From Pleurocapsa sp. PCC 7327 (lineage in GTDB: Bacteria; Cyanobacteriota; Cyanobacteriia; Cyanobacteriales; Microcystaceae), in the NCBI RefSeq assembly GCF_000317025.1, contig NC_019689.1, positions 819,501 to 883,500 on the forward strand: 64,000 nt of DNA, written 5' to 3'. Positions 45,206 through 54,793 of the stretch are shown here, in pieces. The number at the start of each line of letters is the position of its first letter. Positions within the stretch are counted from its first letter, which is position 1. Under the pieces are notes generated by a model that saw nothing but the letters and a program-made list of their open reading frames with translations, was not told the origin of the DNA and ran no database searches. The position numbers and the translations under genes were made by a program.

Positions 45206-46054
45206 TCAACCTTTGACTGCACCTGCCGTCAATCCTTGAACGATTCGGCGTTGGAAAAGCAATACTAATACGACTAAAGGAAACGTTCCTAAAACAGTAG
45301 CAGCAGCGATCGCTCCATAGGGAATTTCAAAGACGGTAGTACTGCCCAATTGAGCCGTTGCCACTGGAATTGTTTTCATGCTTTCGCGAGTGATAAACGT
45401 TAGCGCAAAAATATATTCATTCCAAGCAAAAATAAACGTGAGAATTCCTGTAGTTATCAGTGCGGGAATTGTCATTGGCAGCACGATATTTAATAACATA
45501 GGAATTGTTTTATAACCATCTACCTTAGCTGCATCTTCTAAATCTTTTGGAAGTTGTTGAAAAAAACTTCGCATTACTAAAATAGTTAAAGGCAAATTAA
45601 TTGCCGTGTAGGGAATAATCAAGGCTAAATAATTATTTCCTAAGCCGATCGCGCGAATAATTTCTAACAGTCCTAAAAACAGTAAAACGTAGGGAAAAAG
45701 CGTAATGATAAGAACGCTTGTGAGAATAATCTGCTTGCCTGGAAGCCGCAATCTTGCTAATGAATAAGCAGCAGGCGAACCGATTGCCAAACATAAAAGA
45801 GTTGAGAGAATTGAGACTAAAGCACTGTTTAAAATGTAAAATAAAAACGGACGGCGACTAAATAATTCACTATAATGTTTTAGCGTAATTCGAGTCGGAA
45901 AGTAGACATTAGGAACCGCTGAAATCTCTTGATTGACTTTGATAGAAGTTAGAAATTGCCAGAGAATGGGGCTAAGACAAAAGATAACCACGAGTGCAAC
46001 ACAAACCCAAAGAATCGGATTTTCAAACATATTCTCTAATTTTTTTATCTTCAT
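45206..46054 (-). CDS. Sugar ABC transporter permease, MalG type
   Basis: A 282-residue inner-membrane permease of the carbohydrate-uptake CUT1 class with six predicted helices. The cytoplasmic EAA loop is LEDAAKVDGYKTIPMLLNIVLPM, which docks the ATPase. The C-terminus LFQRRIVQGLTAGAVKG is the classic MalG ending. Its partner permease gene lies 54 bases upstream. No substrate-binding protein or ATPase gene is in the window, so the sugar is unknown; glucosylglycerol, sucrose or trehalose are typical for cyanobacteria. Confidence 0.92.
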   Translation of the reverse strand: MKIKKLENMFENPILWVCVALVVIFCLSPILWQFLTSIKVNQEISAVPNVYFPTRITLKHYSELFSRRPFLFYILNSALVSILSTLLCLAIGSPAAYSLARLRLPGKQIILTSVLIITLFPYVLLFLGLLEIIRAIGLGNNYLALIIPYTAINLPLTILVMRSFFQQLPKDLEDAAKVDGYKTIPMLLNIVLPMTIPALITTGILTFIFAWNEYIFALTFITRESMKTIPVATAQLGSTTVFEIPYGAIAAATVLGTFPLVVLVLLFQRRIVQGLTAGAVKG

Positions 46055-46108
46055 TCTTCTGAACTCCTAACCAAACAATTCAGAATTTACAGCGCAAATA
46101 ATTGCTGA

Positions 46109-47014
46109 CTAATCGCTCCTCGTTCTGACTTTTGCCAGCAAAAAAGCTGTAAGAGCTACAGCTGCTATTAGCAATAAAAATGTCACGACAACCAAAGCCG
46201 ACCCATAACCAAAATCTAGATAGCGCATTACCGTTGCATAGATATAAATAGAAACGGTTTCTGTCGCACCTCCAGGACCGCCACCCGTCATCACCTGTAC
46301 CAAATCGAAAATCCCGAAAGCTTGAGCAAAGCGAAATAACATCGCAATGAGAATTTGCGGCATAATTAAAGGTAAGGTAATCTGACGGAAACTTTGCCAA
46401 GAATTTGCCCCATCAATGGCATAAGCTTCATAAAGATCCTGGGGAATAGATTGCAGTCCAGCTAAGAGAATAACGCTAATAAAAGGAGTCGTTTTCCAGA
46501 CATCGGCAATAATCAGCGATACCATTGCTAAGGTCGGATCTCCCAGCCAATTGATCCCTTCATCAATCAACCCCAAACGTTGCAAGAGATCGTTAACCAC
46601 TCCATACTGGTCGTTGAAAATCCAAGCCCAAGCCAACCCCATGATAGCTGTCGGCAGTGCCCAAGGAAGAATGGCAATCGTGCGGACAATTCCTCGTCCT
46701 CTAAAAGACTGATTTAAAATTAGGGCAATCCCCATTCCTAAAATAAGTTCTAGGACAACGCTAATAACGGTAAAAACAGCAGTATTTCCCATACTTTGCC
46801 AGAAGCGTCCATCCCCTACCATCCGCACATAATTATCGAATCCTGCAAAAACTGGCTGTAGCTGCGTGCCTAGATTTTGGGTAAATAAACTTAACCAAAA
46901 AGCGCGTCCGATGGGATAAATAAAAACTAACGCCAGAATTAATAATGCTGGGATGACCATTAACCATCCCGTGTTTTTTTCCTGGCGTTCGATATTGCTT
47001 GTGCCCATTAGCAA
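46109..47014 (-). CDS. Sugar ABC transporter permease, MalF type
   Basis: A 301-residue permease with six predicted helices (about 19-38, 78-100, 112-132, 165-185, 208-230 and 270-290) and the EAA loop LYEAYAIDGANSWQSFRQITLPL. It is the upstream partner of the MalG-type gene. Starting residue MLMGTSNIERQEKN may begin at the second Met. Lies downstream of recA on the same strand. Confidence 0.92.
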   Translation of the reverse strand: MLMGTSNIERQEKNTGWLMVIPALLILALVFIYPIGRAFWLSLFTQNLGTQLQPVFAGFDNYVRMVGDGRFWQSMGNTAVFTVISVVLELILGMGIALILNQSFRGRGIVRTIAILPWALPTAIMGLAWAWIFNDQYGVVNDLLQRLGLIDEGINWLGDPTLAMVSLIIADVWKTTPFISVILLAGLQSIPQDLYEAYAIDGANSWQSFRQITLPLIMPQILIAMLFRFAQAFGIFDLVQVMTGGGPGGATETVSIYIYATVMRYLDFGYGSALVVVTFLLLIAAVALTAFLLAKVRTRSD

Positions 47015-47140
47015 TTTTTGATGGTTAAGAATAGACCTGTTTTACTGTATAAAAATTTTAGTTAAAAAAAAGAGCAGAGCATAGAAAAAGACTCCAGAAC
47101 GTCTCTCCTACCCCCCGCCCTCGCTTAAGTTGATGGCTTT

Positions 47141-48202
47141 CTACTCGTCTTCTAAACTTATTTCCTCGTCGTCACTGGTTGACGAAGCAAAACTAACAGC
47201 TCCGATATCGAGTTTTTCGCGGACTTGCTGCTCGACTTTGTTGGCAATTTCCGGGTTTTCTTCCAAATATTTAACGGCATTATCCCGTCCTTGGGCGATA
47301 TTTTCTCCGTTATAGCTGTACCAAGCTCCTTTGCGGTTGACGACGTTAGTTTGTTCGGCTAAATCGATCAAACAGCCAACTCTAGATATTCCTTTACCGA
47401 AGATAATGTCAAATTCTGCGATGCGGAAAGGAGGCGCAACTTTATTCTTGGCGACCTTGACTTTCACTCGGTTTCCGTATTCTCCTTCGTTGCCTTTTTT
47501 GAGGGTTTGAATGCGACGAATATCCAACCGAACGGAGGCATAAAACTTAAGTGCCGTTCCTCCCGTGGTCACTTCTGGGTTGCCATAGGTTACGCCAATT
47601 TTCTGGCGTAGCTGGTTGAGGAAAATAACCGTACAGCCAGATTTACTGATATTACCAGCAATTTTCCGCAGGGCTTTACTCATCAGACGAGCTTGCAAGC
47701 CTACCTGATTGTCGCCCATTTCTCCTTCGATTTCTGCTCTGGGGACTAGCGCCGCCACGGAGTCAACTACAATAATATCGACAACGGTCGATCGCACTAA
47801 TTGATCGACAATTTCTAGAGCGACTTCTCCCGTATCTGGTTGAGAGATTAACAGATTCTGAATGTCCACGCCCAAAGCTTCTGAGTAGGTGGGATCGAGA
47901 GCGTGTTCTGCATCGACAAAGGCGGCAACGCCGCCAGCTTTTTGCACTTCTGCGATCGCGTGGAGTGCCAGGGTTGTTTTCCCAGAACTTTCTGGTCCAT
48001 AAATCTCAATGACGCGACCTTTTGGCAAACCGCCTCCCAAGGCTAGATCTAACGTGAGCGAGCCGCTAGAGATCGTCTCGACTCGCATCTGAGACGCATC
48101 TCCCAAGCGCATGATCGAACCTTTGCCAAAATTGCGTTCGATTTGATTGAGTACTAAGCTTAGTGCTTTTTCTTTATCGGGATTGTTAGTAATAGCAGCC
48201 AT
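47141..48202 (-). CDS. recA: Recombinase RecA
   Basis: A 353-residue DNA strand-exchange protein. Walker [10 protein letters not shown] (about 69-77), Walker [11 protein letters not shown], loop L1 [21 protein letters not shown], loop L2 with [22 protein letters not shown], and an acidic tail [11 protein letters not shown]. Full length, start at 48202. Also coprotease for LexA. A near-match to the cyanobacterial LexA box lies about 36 bases upstream. Confidence 0.99.
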   Translation of the reverse strand: MAAITNNPDKEKALSLVLNQIERNFGKGSIMRLGDASQMRVETISSGSLTLDLALGGGLPKGRVIEIYGPESSGKTTLALHAIAEVQKAGGVAAFVDAEHALDPTYSEALGVDIQNLLISQPDTGEVALEIVDQLVRSTVVDIIVVDSVAALVPRAEIEGEMGDNQVGLQARLMSKALRKIAGNISKSGCTVIFLNQLRQKIGVTYGNPEVTTGGTALKFYASVRLDIRRIQTLKKGNEGEYGNRVKVKVAKNKVAPPFRIAEFDIIFGKGISRVGCLIDLAEQTNVVNRKGAWYSYNGENIAQGRDNAVKYLEENPEIANKVEQQVREKLDIGAVSFASSTSDDEEISLEDE

Positions 48203-48539
48203 TAACGCCTCAAGAAGTCTTTATTCGCTTTTTCAATAGTACAAAAGTATCTATCTAGTTTAGCTTGTTTTCTGCTGGCACTTCACTCAATGTGTAGATT
48301 TATTATGAGTCGCTCGCCTGCAATAGAAATTCATCATGCCAGCCAGAATTCCATTTTAGTCTGGCTAGGGAACAGTTACCAGTTATTTGATTTTAGATTT
48401 GAGATTTTGGATTGGGGATTAGTCAAAAGCCCTTTGTTAGTGGTTAGTGGTTAGTGGTTAGTCGTTAATTGTCTCTCCACCCTCCCACTCTCCCAAACTC
48501 CCCGTCTCCCTGTCTTCTAACCTAGATCTTCTTCCTTCT
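48203..48539. promoter_or_regulatory. recA upstream region with a near-consensus LexA-type box and repeats
   Basis: 337 bases without a gene. AGTACAAAAGTATC at 48238-48251 matches the published cyanobacterial LexA box pattern RGTACNNNDGTWCB with one mismatch. Downstream lie heptamers TTAGTGG x3 (48437-48457), the 20-base word at 48456-48475 shared inverted with 43844-43863, and a C/T-rich run (48471-48520). Confidence 0.45.
48437..48520. repeat. Heptamer tandem repeat (TTAGTGG x3) and C/T-rich run
   Basis: Three perfect TTAGTGG units at 48437-48457 run into GGTTAGTCGTTAATTGTCTC (48456-48475), the inverted copy of a word at 43844. A pyrimidine run with CTCCCCGTCTCCC (48498-48510) follows; the same 13 bases occur inside the DUF3747 gene at 60130-60142. 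Confidence 0.75.
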
Positions 48540-49556
48540 TCAGCGAGCTATTTGCCAAATTTTGACAATTTTATCTTCGGCTCCGCTGTAGAGATATTTT
48601 CCGTCGGGACTGAAGGCAAGGGCTAAGACCCATCCCCGATGTCCTTTGAGAGTCGTCAATAGCTGACCCGTGGCGAGATCCCAAAGGGTAATCGTTCCCT
48701 CTTTATTGGCTGTAGCAACCGTTCGACCGTCTGGGGAAATTGCGATCGCGTTCAAATCTAAGCGCGCTCCTCTCATAGAGAATAATTCCTCGCCGCTGTC
48801 AAATTGCCAGACTTTAACCAGATTCCTTACTGCCGCTACGATTTTCTGTCCGTCGGGCGTAATCGCCACGTCGTAGATATAGCCGGGCTGTTGGGAGGAC
48901 GTTTTTAGCAATTGCAGCGATCGCGCGTCCCAAAGCTTAATGGTACGATCCTCTCCAATAGAGCCAGTGACAAAGAATCGTCCGTCGGGACTGAAAGCAA
49001 CGGTTGTTTCTGGACCGACTTTTTCCCCCAGGGTTTTGAGCAAATCTTCTGATTCGAGGTTCCAAATTCGGATAGTGCGATCGCCGCCACTAACGCTAAC
49101 CAGCATTTTGTTGTCGGGACTGAAGGCAAGCGTGCTTATCTTGCTAACATGACCTCGCAAAGTCGCCTTTTGAGTTCCATCCTTCACGCGAAAAACGGCT
49201 ATTTCTTCGCCAGCGGCAGCAGCCATGCTTTGACCATCAGAACTAATCGCGAGAGAGTTAGGCGTAGCGGGGAAAGTTTTCGTGTAGATTTCCTTTAACT
49301 CGTTGAGAGCAATGGCAGCGATCTTTCCGTCCCCAGAAGCAACTAAAAGAGTTTGTCCGTCGGGACTGACAGCCAAAGAAGTAATTGCTCCAGCAAATTC
49401 TTTGATTTCTCTAACATTGACTGGCGATTTTTGCAACTGGGCAAGGAGAGAGGATTTTCCCTCTTGAGGCATTGCTTTAGAAGCCAAAAATGAGAAGCCG
49501 ACTGCCGTCATCAGGCTAGTGCTAACTAGCAAAGCAATTAAAGAGTTTTTTGGCAT
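48540..49556 (-). CDS. WD40-repeat protein with N-terminal membrane anchor
   Basis: A 338-residue protein: signal or anchor helix (about 7-26), then about seven WD40 repeats (40-338), with conserved SPDG turns and terminal WD/WN/WQ dipeptides such as TIRIWNLES, TIKLWDARS and TITLWDLAT. The last repeat KIWQIAR closes the propeller. A protein-interaction scaffold outside the cytoplasm or on the membrane; partners unknown. Confidence 0.9.
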   Translation of the reverse strand: MPKNSLIALLVSTSLMTAVGFSFLASKAMPQEGKSSLLAQLQKSPVNVREIKEFAGAITSLAVSPDGQTLLVASGDGKIAAIALNELKEIYTKTFPATPNSLAISSDGQSMAAAAGEEIAVFRVKDGTQKATLRGHVSKISTLAFSPDNKMLVSVSGGDRTIRIWNLESEDLLKTLGEKVGPETTVAFSPDGRFFVTGSIGEDRTIKLWDARSLQLLKTSSQQPGYIYDVAITPDGQKIVAAVRNLVKVWQFDSGEELFSMRGARLDLNAIAISPDGRTVATANKEGTITLWDLATGQLLTTLKGHRGWVLALAFSPDGKYLYSGAEDKIVKIWQIAR

Positions 49557-49617
49557 CGATATCCTGTCGGTTGTTTGCGTCTATCTATTCATCCCATCTC
49601 GTTAAGTTCGATCGCTG

Positions 49618-49971
49618 CTACAGCACGCGGAAGATAAAAGGATAACGAAAAGCCTTGTCGGGATCGCCGATGACTTTGACGATCGCAATAATCGGCAAAA
49701 TCCAGGTGAGCAGGATAAATATAGGAACTAAAGGCAGCAGTAGATACCCGATCAAAAGCGCAGTCAGGACGGCATAGATTGCTCCATAAAACCAAATATT
49801 TAAGTGGAAGTTGAGGGCTTCTTTGGCATTTTCTCTAATAACTGAGTCGTCGGAAACAAACAGAATCGCGATCGGAATGCCAATAGACACGAGTAGAGCG
49901 CTAAAGAAAATCGAACCGTGGCATAGTGCCGACAGTAGCCTTCGTTTGCCCGAAAGTGAAGTATCGTTCAT
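49618..49971 (-). CDS. DUF4870/Tic20-like small membrane protein
   Basis: A 117-residue protein from Met at 49971 (MNDTSLSGKRRLLSALCHG). An upstream in-frame Met at 50076 would overlap pheS by 77 bases and adds a Cys-rich stretch unlike the family. Three hydrophobic helices and the motif ENAKEALNFHLN (about 57-68), typical of DUF4870 proteins, are present. Function unknown; downstream of pheS on the same strand. Confidence 0.85.
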   Translation of the reverse strand: MNDTSLSGKRRLLSALCHGSIFFSALLVSIGIPIAILFVSDDSVIRENAKEALNFHLNIWFYGAIYAVLTALLIGYLLLPLVPIFILLTWILPIIAIVKVIGDPDKAFRYPFIFRVL

Positions 49972-49999
49972 GAGATTAGCTCCGTTACTGGTAACTGAA

Positions 50000-51007
50000 T
50001 TAAAATTGTCGCAAAAAGCGCAAATCGCTATTATAAAGGCGGCGAATATCGTCGATTTGGTGCAACACCATGGCAAACCGTTCTACGCCCAGACCCGCAG
50101 CAAATCCAGTATAGATCTCCGGATCGTACCCAACTGCTTTGAGGACGTTAGGATCGACCATGCCGCACCCCATCACTTCCAGCCATTTTCCTTGCCACTG
50201 TACGTCTACTTCCGCCGACGGTTCGGTGAAAGGGAAATAGCTTGCCCGAAAACGTACGGGCAATTCCGCCCCAAACATCTGCCGGATGAATTCCTTAATC
50301 GTTCCTTTCAGGTCGTTGAAAGTCAACCCGCGATCGACTGCCAATAGTTCGACCTGATGGAAAACAGCCGAGTGAGTTGCATCTACCGTATCTCGACGAT
50401 AAACTCGACCGGGTGCGACGATACGAATCGGCGGTTCGTGGGTTTCCATGTAGCGAATCTGTACCGACGAGGTATGGGTACGCAGCAAATTGCCGTCGGG
50501 AAGATAGAATGTATCCTGCATGTCCCGCGCTGGGTGATCGGCTGGGGTGTTGAGCGCCTCGAAGTTGTAGTAATCTGTCTCGACATGGGGTCCGGTAGCG
50601 ACCTTGTAACCCAAACCGACGAAAATATCTAAAACGCGATCGATAGTGCCGTTGAGAGGGTGAATTCGACCCAGAGGACGACCGACTCCAGGCATTGTGA
50701 CATCAAGGGTTTCGGCTTCCAGCTGCGCCTGAATTTGGGCGGCTTGCAAATCTTGGCGCTGGCGTTCTAATTGTTCTTGTAAACTTTCTTTGACCTCATT
50801 TGCCAGCGCGCCAATGCGCGGTCGGTCTTCTGGGCTTAATTTGCCCATCTCCCGTAGGATTTGGGAAAGTTTTCCCTTTTTACCAAGGTAATCGATCCTC
50901 AGTTGTTCCAATTGAGCGAGGGTTGTCACCTGCGCGATCGCAACTTTTGCCTCTTGCTGGAGCGAGTGAAGTTCGCTTTCTATTTGGCTTATAGATGTGA
51001 TGGTCAT
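50000..51007 (-). CDS. pheS: Phenylalanine-tRNA ligase alpha subunit
   Basis: Catalytic alpha subunit of the heterotetrameric class IIc synthetase, 335 residues. N-terminal coiled coil binds tRNA (1 to about 90), followed by [21 protein letters not shown], class II motif 2 ([19 protein letters not shown]), [17 protein letters not shown] and motif 3 [18 protein letters not shown]. The beta subunit gene pheT is not adjacent, as is common in cyanobacteria. Confidence 0.98.
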   Translation of the reverse strand: MTITSISQIESELHSLQQEAKVAIAQVTTLAQLEQLRIDYLGKKGKLSQILREMGKLSPEDRPRIGALANEVKESLQEQLERQRQDLQAAQIQAQLEAETLDVTMPGVGRPLGRIHPLNGTIDRVLDIFVGLGYKVATGPHVETDYYNFEALNTPADHPARDMQDTFYLPDGNLLRTHTSSVQIRYMETHEPPIRIVAPGRVYRRDTVDATHSAVFHQVELLAVDRGLTFNDLKGTIKEFIRQMFGAELPVRFRASYFPFTEPSAEVDVQWQGKWLEVMGCGMVDPNVLKAVGYDPEIYTGFAAGLGVERFAMVLHQIDDIRRLYNSDLRFLRQF

Positions 51008-51133
51008 GCTGATAATGGGTTTGGCTATCGATCTAGCTGGCTAATCCCAGTTTACCTAATAGCGATCGCTCGTCAGTATTGGAAAATGGAAATACGGTAG
51101 AAATTGGAATTCAATTGCTTAACCCGATCGCCC

Positions 51134-51943
51134 ATGACAAAACCTCTCAGACTTCTGATCAGTAACGACGATGGGATTTTTTCGCTTGGCGTGCGGACGC
51201 TGGCAAATACTTTGGCACAAGTGGGACACGATGTCACTGTTGTTTGTCCCGATCGCGAGCGATCGGCAACGGGTCACGGTTTAACGTTACACCATCCGAT
51301 TCGAGCTGAAGTTATCGACTCGGTTTTTCATAGCGCCGTTATCGCTTGGTCTTGTTCGGGCACGCCTGCCGATTGCGTCAAATTCGCTCTCAGTGCCGTT
51401 CTCAACACTCGCCCCGATTTTATCCTTTCTGGCATCAACCACGGTTCCAATCTGGGTACCGATATCCTTTACTCCGGGACGGTATCGGCGGCGATGGAAG
51501 GCACTATCGAGGGAATTCCCAGCATTGCTATCAGTTTAGCTTCTCCTACGTTTCGCGAGTTCCAACCCTCGGCTGATTTTGCGGTTACTTTGCTCGAACG
51601 CTTAACCCAACGCCCCTTACCCCAGGCAACCTTGCTTAATGTTAACGTACCCCCTGTCAAAGCTGAGGAAATTGCTGGGGTTGCGATCGCGCGTCAAGGG
51701 TTGCGCCGTTATATCGAAAATTTTGAAAAGCGATTAGATCCGCGCGGAAAAAGTTATTATTGGTTAGCTGGCGAAGTTATTGAAGAGTTGGAACAACCCG
51801 AACACTTTCATTTACCCTCTGACATTCCTACCGACGTACAAGCAATTCGGAAAAACTATATTACAATTACCCCTTTGCAATATAATCTTACCGATGTTTG
51901 GGGAGTCGAACATTTATATACAATTGGCGGTTTTAACCTATAA
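51134..51943 (+). CDS. surE: 5'/3'-nucleotidase SurE
   Basis: Stationary-phase nucleoside monophosphate phosphatase, 269 residues from ATG 51134 ([14 protein letters not shown]). An earlier in-frame ATG at 51104 would add ten poorly conserved residues. Metal-binding residues are in SNDDG (two Asp), the family Ser/Asn in [25 protein letters not shown]. Divergent from pheS. Confidence 0.95.
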   Translation: MTKPLRLLISNDDGIFSLGVRTLANTLAQVGHDVTVVCPDRERSATGHGLTLHHPIRAEVIDSVFHSAVIAWSCSGTPADCVKFALSAVLNTRPDFILSGINHGSNLGTDILYSGTVSAAMEGTIEGIPSIAISLASPTFREFQPSADFAVTLLERLTQRPLPQATLLNVNVPPVKAEEIAGVAIARQGLRRYIENFEKRLDPRGKSYYWLAGEVIEELEQPEHFHLPSDIPTDVQAIRKNYITITPLQYNLTDVWGVEHLYTIGGFNL

Positions 51944-52014
51944 ATCCCAATTAATTGCCAAATAACGAATAAAATTTGTGATATTCTAAGCAAGCGTCGA
52001 TTTTTCTAAGTTAT

Positions 52015-52578
52015 ATGTCCTCCTTCAGATTTAATCCAGAAAACGAACTCGATGACGAAGAAAAAGTGACCTTAACTGATGAAGAAGGTCGAACTTTAAA
52101 ATGTTATGTTGAGAATTCTCTCGATCGAGAAGACACCACCTATGTACTTCTCATGCCCGTCGATACGCCTATTGTTATTCTTGCCTGGGATAAGGAGAAA
52201 GACGAAGAATTTTCAGACGCTATCCTCATAGAAGATAGCGAAGAAATCGAACAAGTTTTTGCCGATGCCAAAGCCGTCTTGGCAGAATTAGAGCTGACCC
52301 TTAAAAATACCGCCTATACCCTAACTGCTAGCGGAGAATTACCTCCTTTAGAAGACGAAGAAGTAATTACTTTAGAGATTGAAGCGGAAGAGGAAGAATT
52401 GCAGTTTTTAGCAAGCTTCTATTCGCAGGATCAAAGATACTCGATTTATACCCCTCTTTCTCCTCTGCTATTTTTAGCAAAATACAACGAAAAAGGCGAA
52501 TTAGAATTGGTTTCTCCAGACGACCAACAAATGCAACCTATCTTGGAAGAATTATTATTTGAAGAAATAGAAGAGTAG
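52015..52578 (+). CDS. DUF3727-family acidic protein
   Basis: A 187-residue, strongly acidic protein of a family shared by cyanobacteria and plastids. It has two similar halves (DUF1292-like: EKVTLTDEEGRTLKCYVENSL and EEVITLEIEAEEEELQFLAS) and an acidic tail ending LLFEEIEE. No catalytic motif is visible; function unknown. It follows surE on the same strand, 71 bases later. Confidence 0.88.
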   Translation: MSSFRFNPENELDDEEKVTLTDEEGRTLKCYVENSLDREDTTYVLLMPVDTPIVILAWDKEKDEEFSDAILIEDSEEIEQVFADAKAVLAELELTLKNTAYTLTASGELPPLEDEEVITLEIEAEEEELQFLASFYSQDQRYSIYTPLSPLLFLAKYNEKGELELVSPDDQQMQPILEELLFEEIEE

Positions 52579-52752
52579 AAAAAAATCATTAATTTATAAG
52601 AAATCCGGATTAGATATCTTTCTTATTAATACCAAGTTGTGGTCAAAGATATTGCTTATCATTCTGAGTGATGTGAGTCGAAAAGACCCTTCGCTATCGC
52701 GACTGATGACATTTTTGAACGCAACCTAGTATAAGAACCATTTATTAATTTA

Positions 52753-52772
52753 GGGCGCAATTTATTGCGCCC
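52753..52772. terminator. Strong GC hairpin between convergent genes
   Basis: GGGCGCAA (52753-52760), loop TTTA, TTGCGCCC (52765-52772): a perfect 8-base stem between the DUF3727 gene (+) and the M23 peptidase gene (-), followed by CCTG. Likely a bidirectional terminator or a member of the GGGCG..CGCCC repeat family. Confidence 0.55.
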
Positions 52773-52800
52773 CTGTTCCCTTTGTTTTGGTCAAGAGAAC

Positions 52801-54378
52801 TTACGATTGCTGCTTGGGTAAATATGCCATGGGATTTGCTGCACTTTGTCCGTTGGGATGGATTTCAAAATGTAGGTGCGGTCCGGTACTGTATCCTGTG
52901 CTACCCATCTCAGCAATCAGTTCGCCTTGCTCGACAAGTTGGCCTGTGCGTACCAAGATTCTGCTGTTGTGAGCGTACAAAGTTACGCTGCCGTCAGAAT
53001 GTCTGAGCTTGACTAAATTCCCGAAACCGCCAGAATTCCAGCCAGCAGAGATCACTTCTCCCGATGCCGCTGCCATGATAGGAGTCCCGATAGGTGCGGC
53101 AATGTCAACTCCTTTGTGCATTCTGCCCCAGCGCCAGCCGTAGCCAGAAGTCAGTACGCCCTTTGCGGGCCAGATATAACCCGTAAACTTCGGGAGAGTA
53201 TCGGGTAGATACTCGTCGGGAACGGAGAGGGGAGGAAGATCTGGTCCGACTGTCTCTCCCACGGGAACTCGGATCATCTGGTTGTATTGCTCTGCATCGG
53301 CAGGAGCAGAACCGACGATTTGCTCGCGATCCTGGGAATTCGAGGAAACAGGCTGAGGGCTGGGGATCTGAGACTGAGCCGTTTCTCGCCTCTGAACTGC
53401 TGTGCGATTGCTTCCTGGCTTGCGATCGCTCCGCCATCCGCGATTAGGCGTTTCTGAAGCAACGAGAGTAGGGCGTTCCTCCTCAGCCGTTTCCGTTTGT
53501 GCGGAGGTAGAAACGGAAGGCGAATCATCGGCATAATCTTGCTGGAGTCTCTCAATGTCAGCGAGCAGTTTTTTAGCATGGGGAGGAAGCGAGTCTGCTT
53601 TGGACGTTTCCAGCGTAACGGGAGCAAGGGAAGCCGTTATCGCTGGTAAGGAGGCATTGGGACGCATGACAAGATGAGAAGGGGTTTTCTGCTCTCCCTC
53701 ACTCTGGAGAATCGTTAACTGTTGAGAAACTTCGATTAATTTTAATTGCGCTAGACTTTCTTGTAAGCGCTTTTGCGTTTCTTTCAACTTATCCAGAGAG
53801 CTGGTGAGCTGCCGTGGATCGACAAGCTCTAAAGAGCGAGAAGCGACTTTTTTAGCAGGTTTGCGTTTGTTTGCAGATTTTTCTGGCTCTTGTCGCAAAG
53901 AGATTTTTAATTTCTGTCCGGCTAGAAAATTGGCTTGAGAAGAAAGTTTATTGTTAGCGGCTATAATTTTTGCTGCGAGGCGATATTCTTCTGATAGCTG
54001 CCACAAAGATTTGCTTTCCTCTACCCGATGCTCGATCGCTAGCGGAGCTGGTTTGACGGTTGTTAAAGAAGACGGATTGCCTACTTCATCGGATTGAGAT
54101 TGGATGGCGCTCGACGACGGGCTGGCAACCGTAGTTTCCGCAGTAAAGGAATCAGCTGCTACTGCCGCATCGTTTTGGTTGAGCAGTAATAGACTGGCAG
54201 CACCCATTGAAATGGCTAAACCGATGGTGGCAGCCGAAGAACGACGAACTTTGCGATCTCCCTCGCTAATTGGCATTACACCTATAGATGCTTTTGCCGA
54301 CAGTTCGACCCCTACTTCAGAGGAGTATGCTAGGCATGAGGGAGTGGATTGAACTTTCTGGATCGGTGAGTCTTTCAA
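52801..54378 (-). CDS. LysM-like and M23 peptidoglycan endopeptidase
   Basis: A 525-residue exported murein hydrolase. One hydrophobic segment (about 50-67, AATIGLAISMGAASLLLL) serves as signal or anchor behind a long N-terminal cytoplasmic tail. A LysM-like segment follows (about 110-160, HRVEESKSLWQLSEEYRLAA), then a helical region, a Ser/Gln/Arg-rich linker and the C-terminal M23 domain (about 400-515). Zinc ligands are visible: MHKGVD (His, Asp) and HLHFE (His). The N-terminal cysteine-bearing tail before the helix is unusual. Its leader is long and highly structured. Confidence 0.9.
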   Translation of the reverse strand: MKDSPIQKVQSTPSCLAYSSEVGVELSAKASIGVMPISEGDRKVRRSSAATIGLAISMGAASLLLLNQNDAAVAADSFTAETTVASPSSSAIQSQSDEVGNPSSLTTVKPAPLAIEHRVEESKSLWQLSEEYRLAAKIIAANNKLSSQANFLAGQKLKISLRQEPEKSANKRKPAKKVASRSLELVDPRQLTSSLDKLKETQKRLQESLAQLKLIEVSQQLTILQSEGEQKTPSHLVMRPNASLPAITASLAPVTLETSKADSLPPHAKKLLADIERLQQDYADDSPSVSTSAQTETAEEERPTLVASETPNRGWRSDRKPGSNRTAVQRRETAQSQIPSPQPVSSNSQDREQIVGSAPADAEQYNQMIRVPVGETVGPDLPPLSVPDEYLPDTLPKFTGYIWPAKGVLTSGYGWRWGRMHKGVDIAAPIGTPIMAAASGEVISAGWNSGGFGNLVKLRHSDGSVTLYAHNSRILVRTGQLVEQGELIAEMGSTGYSTGPHLHFEIHPNGQSAANPMAYLPKQQS

Positions 54379-54793
54379 AAAAACCTCCTCATCTATAACA
54401 AGCGCTAAATTATGTTGTGAATTTGACCTTGGGAATTTATTAGGGTGACTTGTTAATTTAAAAAAGTCAATTCAACTTAGCGCATTGGGATCTGATACTA
54501 AGTCGATATGCATGGGGATGTATGATTTTATCTAAGAAAGATTAACTTGGTTTGACAATTTAGACAAGCCCATGTAAGTTGGTCTGGCAAACATAAATTT
54601 GCGACCCGAAATCAAAGTTGTTGCTGTACTTAATGAATTGTTTGGTTAGACGAATTAATTTTTATAATGTTTCCGCCAGGAACGCTTATGTTCCCAGTTA
54701 ACTATAGGTAATACTAAAGTTCTTTTTTTTATAGAATTTTCTTATCAAAAATTCAAGATAAACTTTGTATCTAAATCCGTATTTAAAAATTAT
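54379..54793. promoter_or_regulatory. Long leader of the M23 peptidase gene
   Basis: 415 bases between the trmL stop and the peptidase start, both genes on the minus strand. Ribosome-binding site GAGGAGG is at 54384-54390 (minus strand). It contains the 72-base hairpin at 54412-54483 given separately. The part beyond 54484 has no other recognised feature. Confidence 0.45.
54412..54483 (-). ncRNA. Structured 5' leader hairpin, candidate cis-regulatory RNA
   Basis: Plus-strand bases GCGCTAA (54412-54418) pair with TTAGCGC (54477-54483); inside them GTTG pairs with CAAC and AATTTGAC with GTCAATT (one bulged T). This gives about 18 base pairs broken by small bulges around a 38-base loop. The element ends about 22 bases upstream of the ribosome-binding site on the minus-strand transcript. 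I do not recognise it as a known riboswitch; it lacks the conserved c-di-AMP (ydaO) motifs as I know them. Confidence 0.4.

Noticed and set aside
54379-54793. c-di-AMP (ydaO/yuaA) riboswitch upstream of the M23 peptidase
   Set aside because: The conserved GGGG-AGCC and GGGUGAA-type blocks are absent on the minus strand, though a long hairpin is present.
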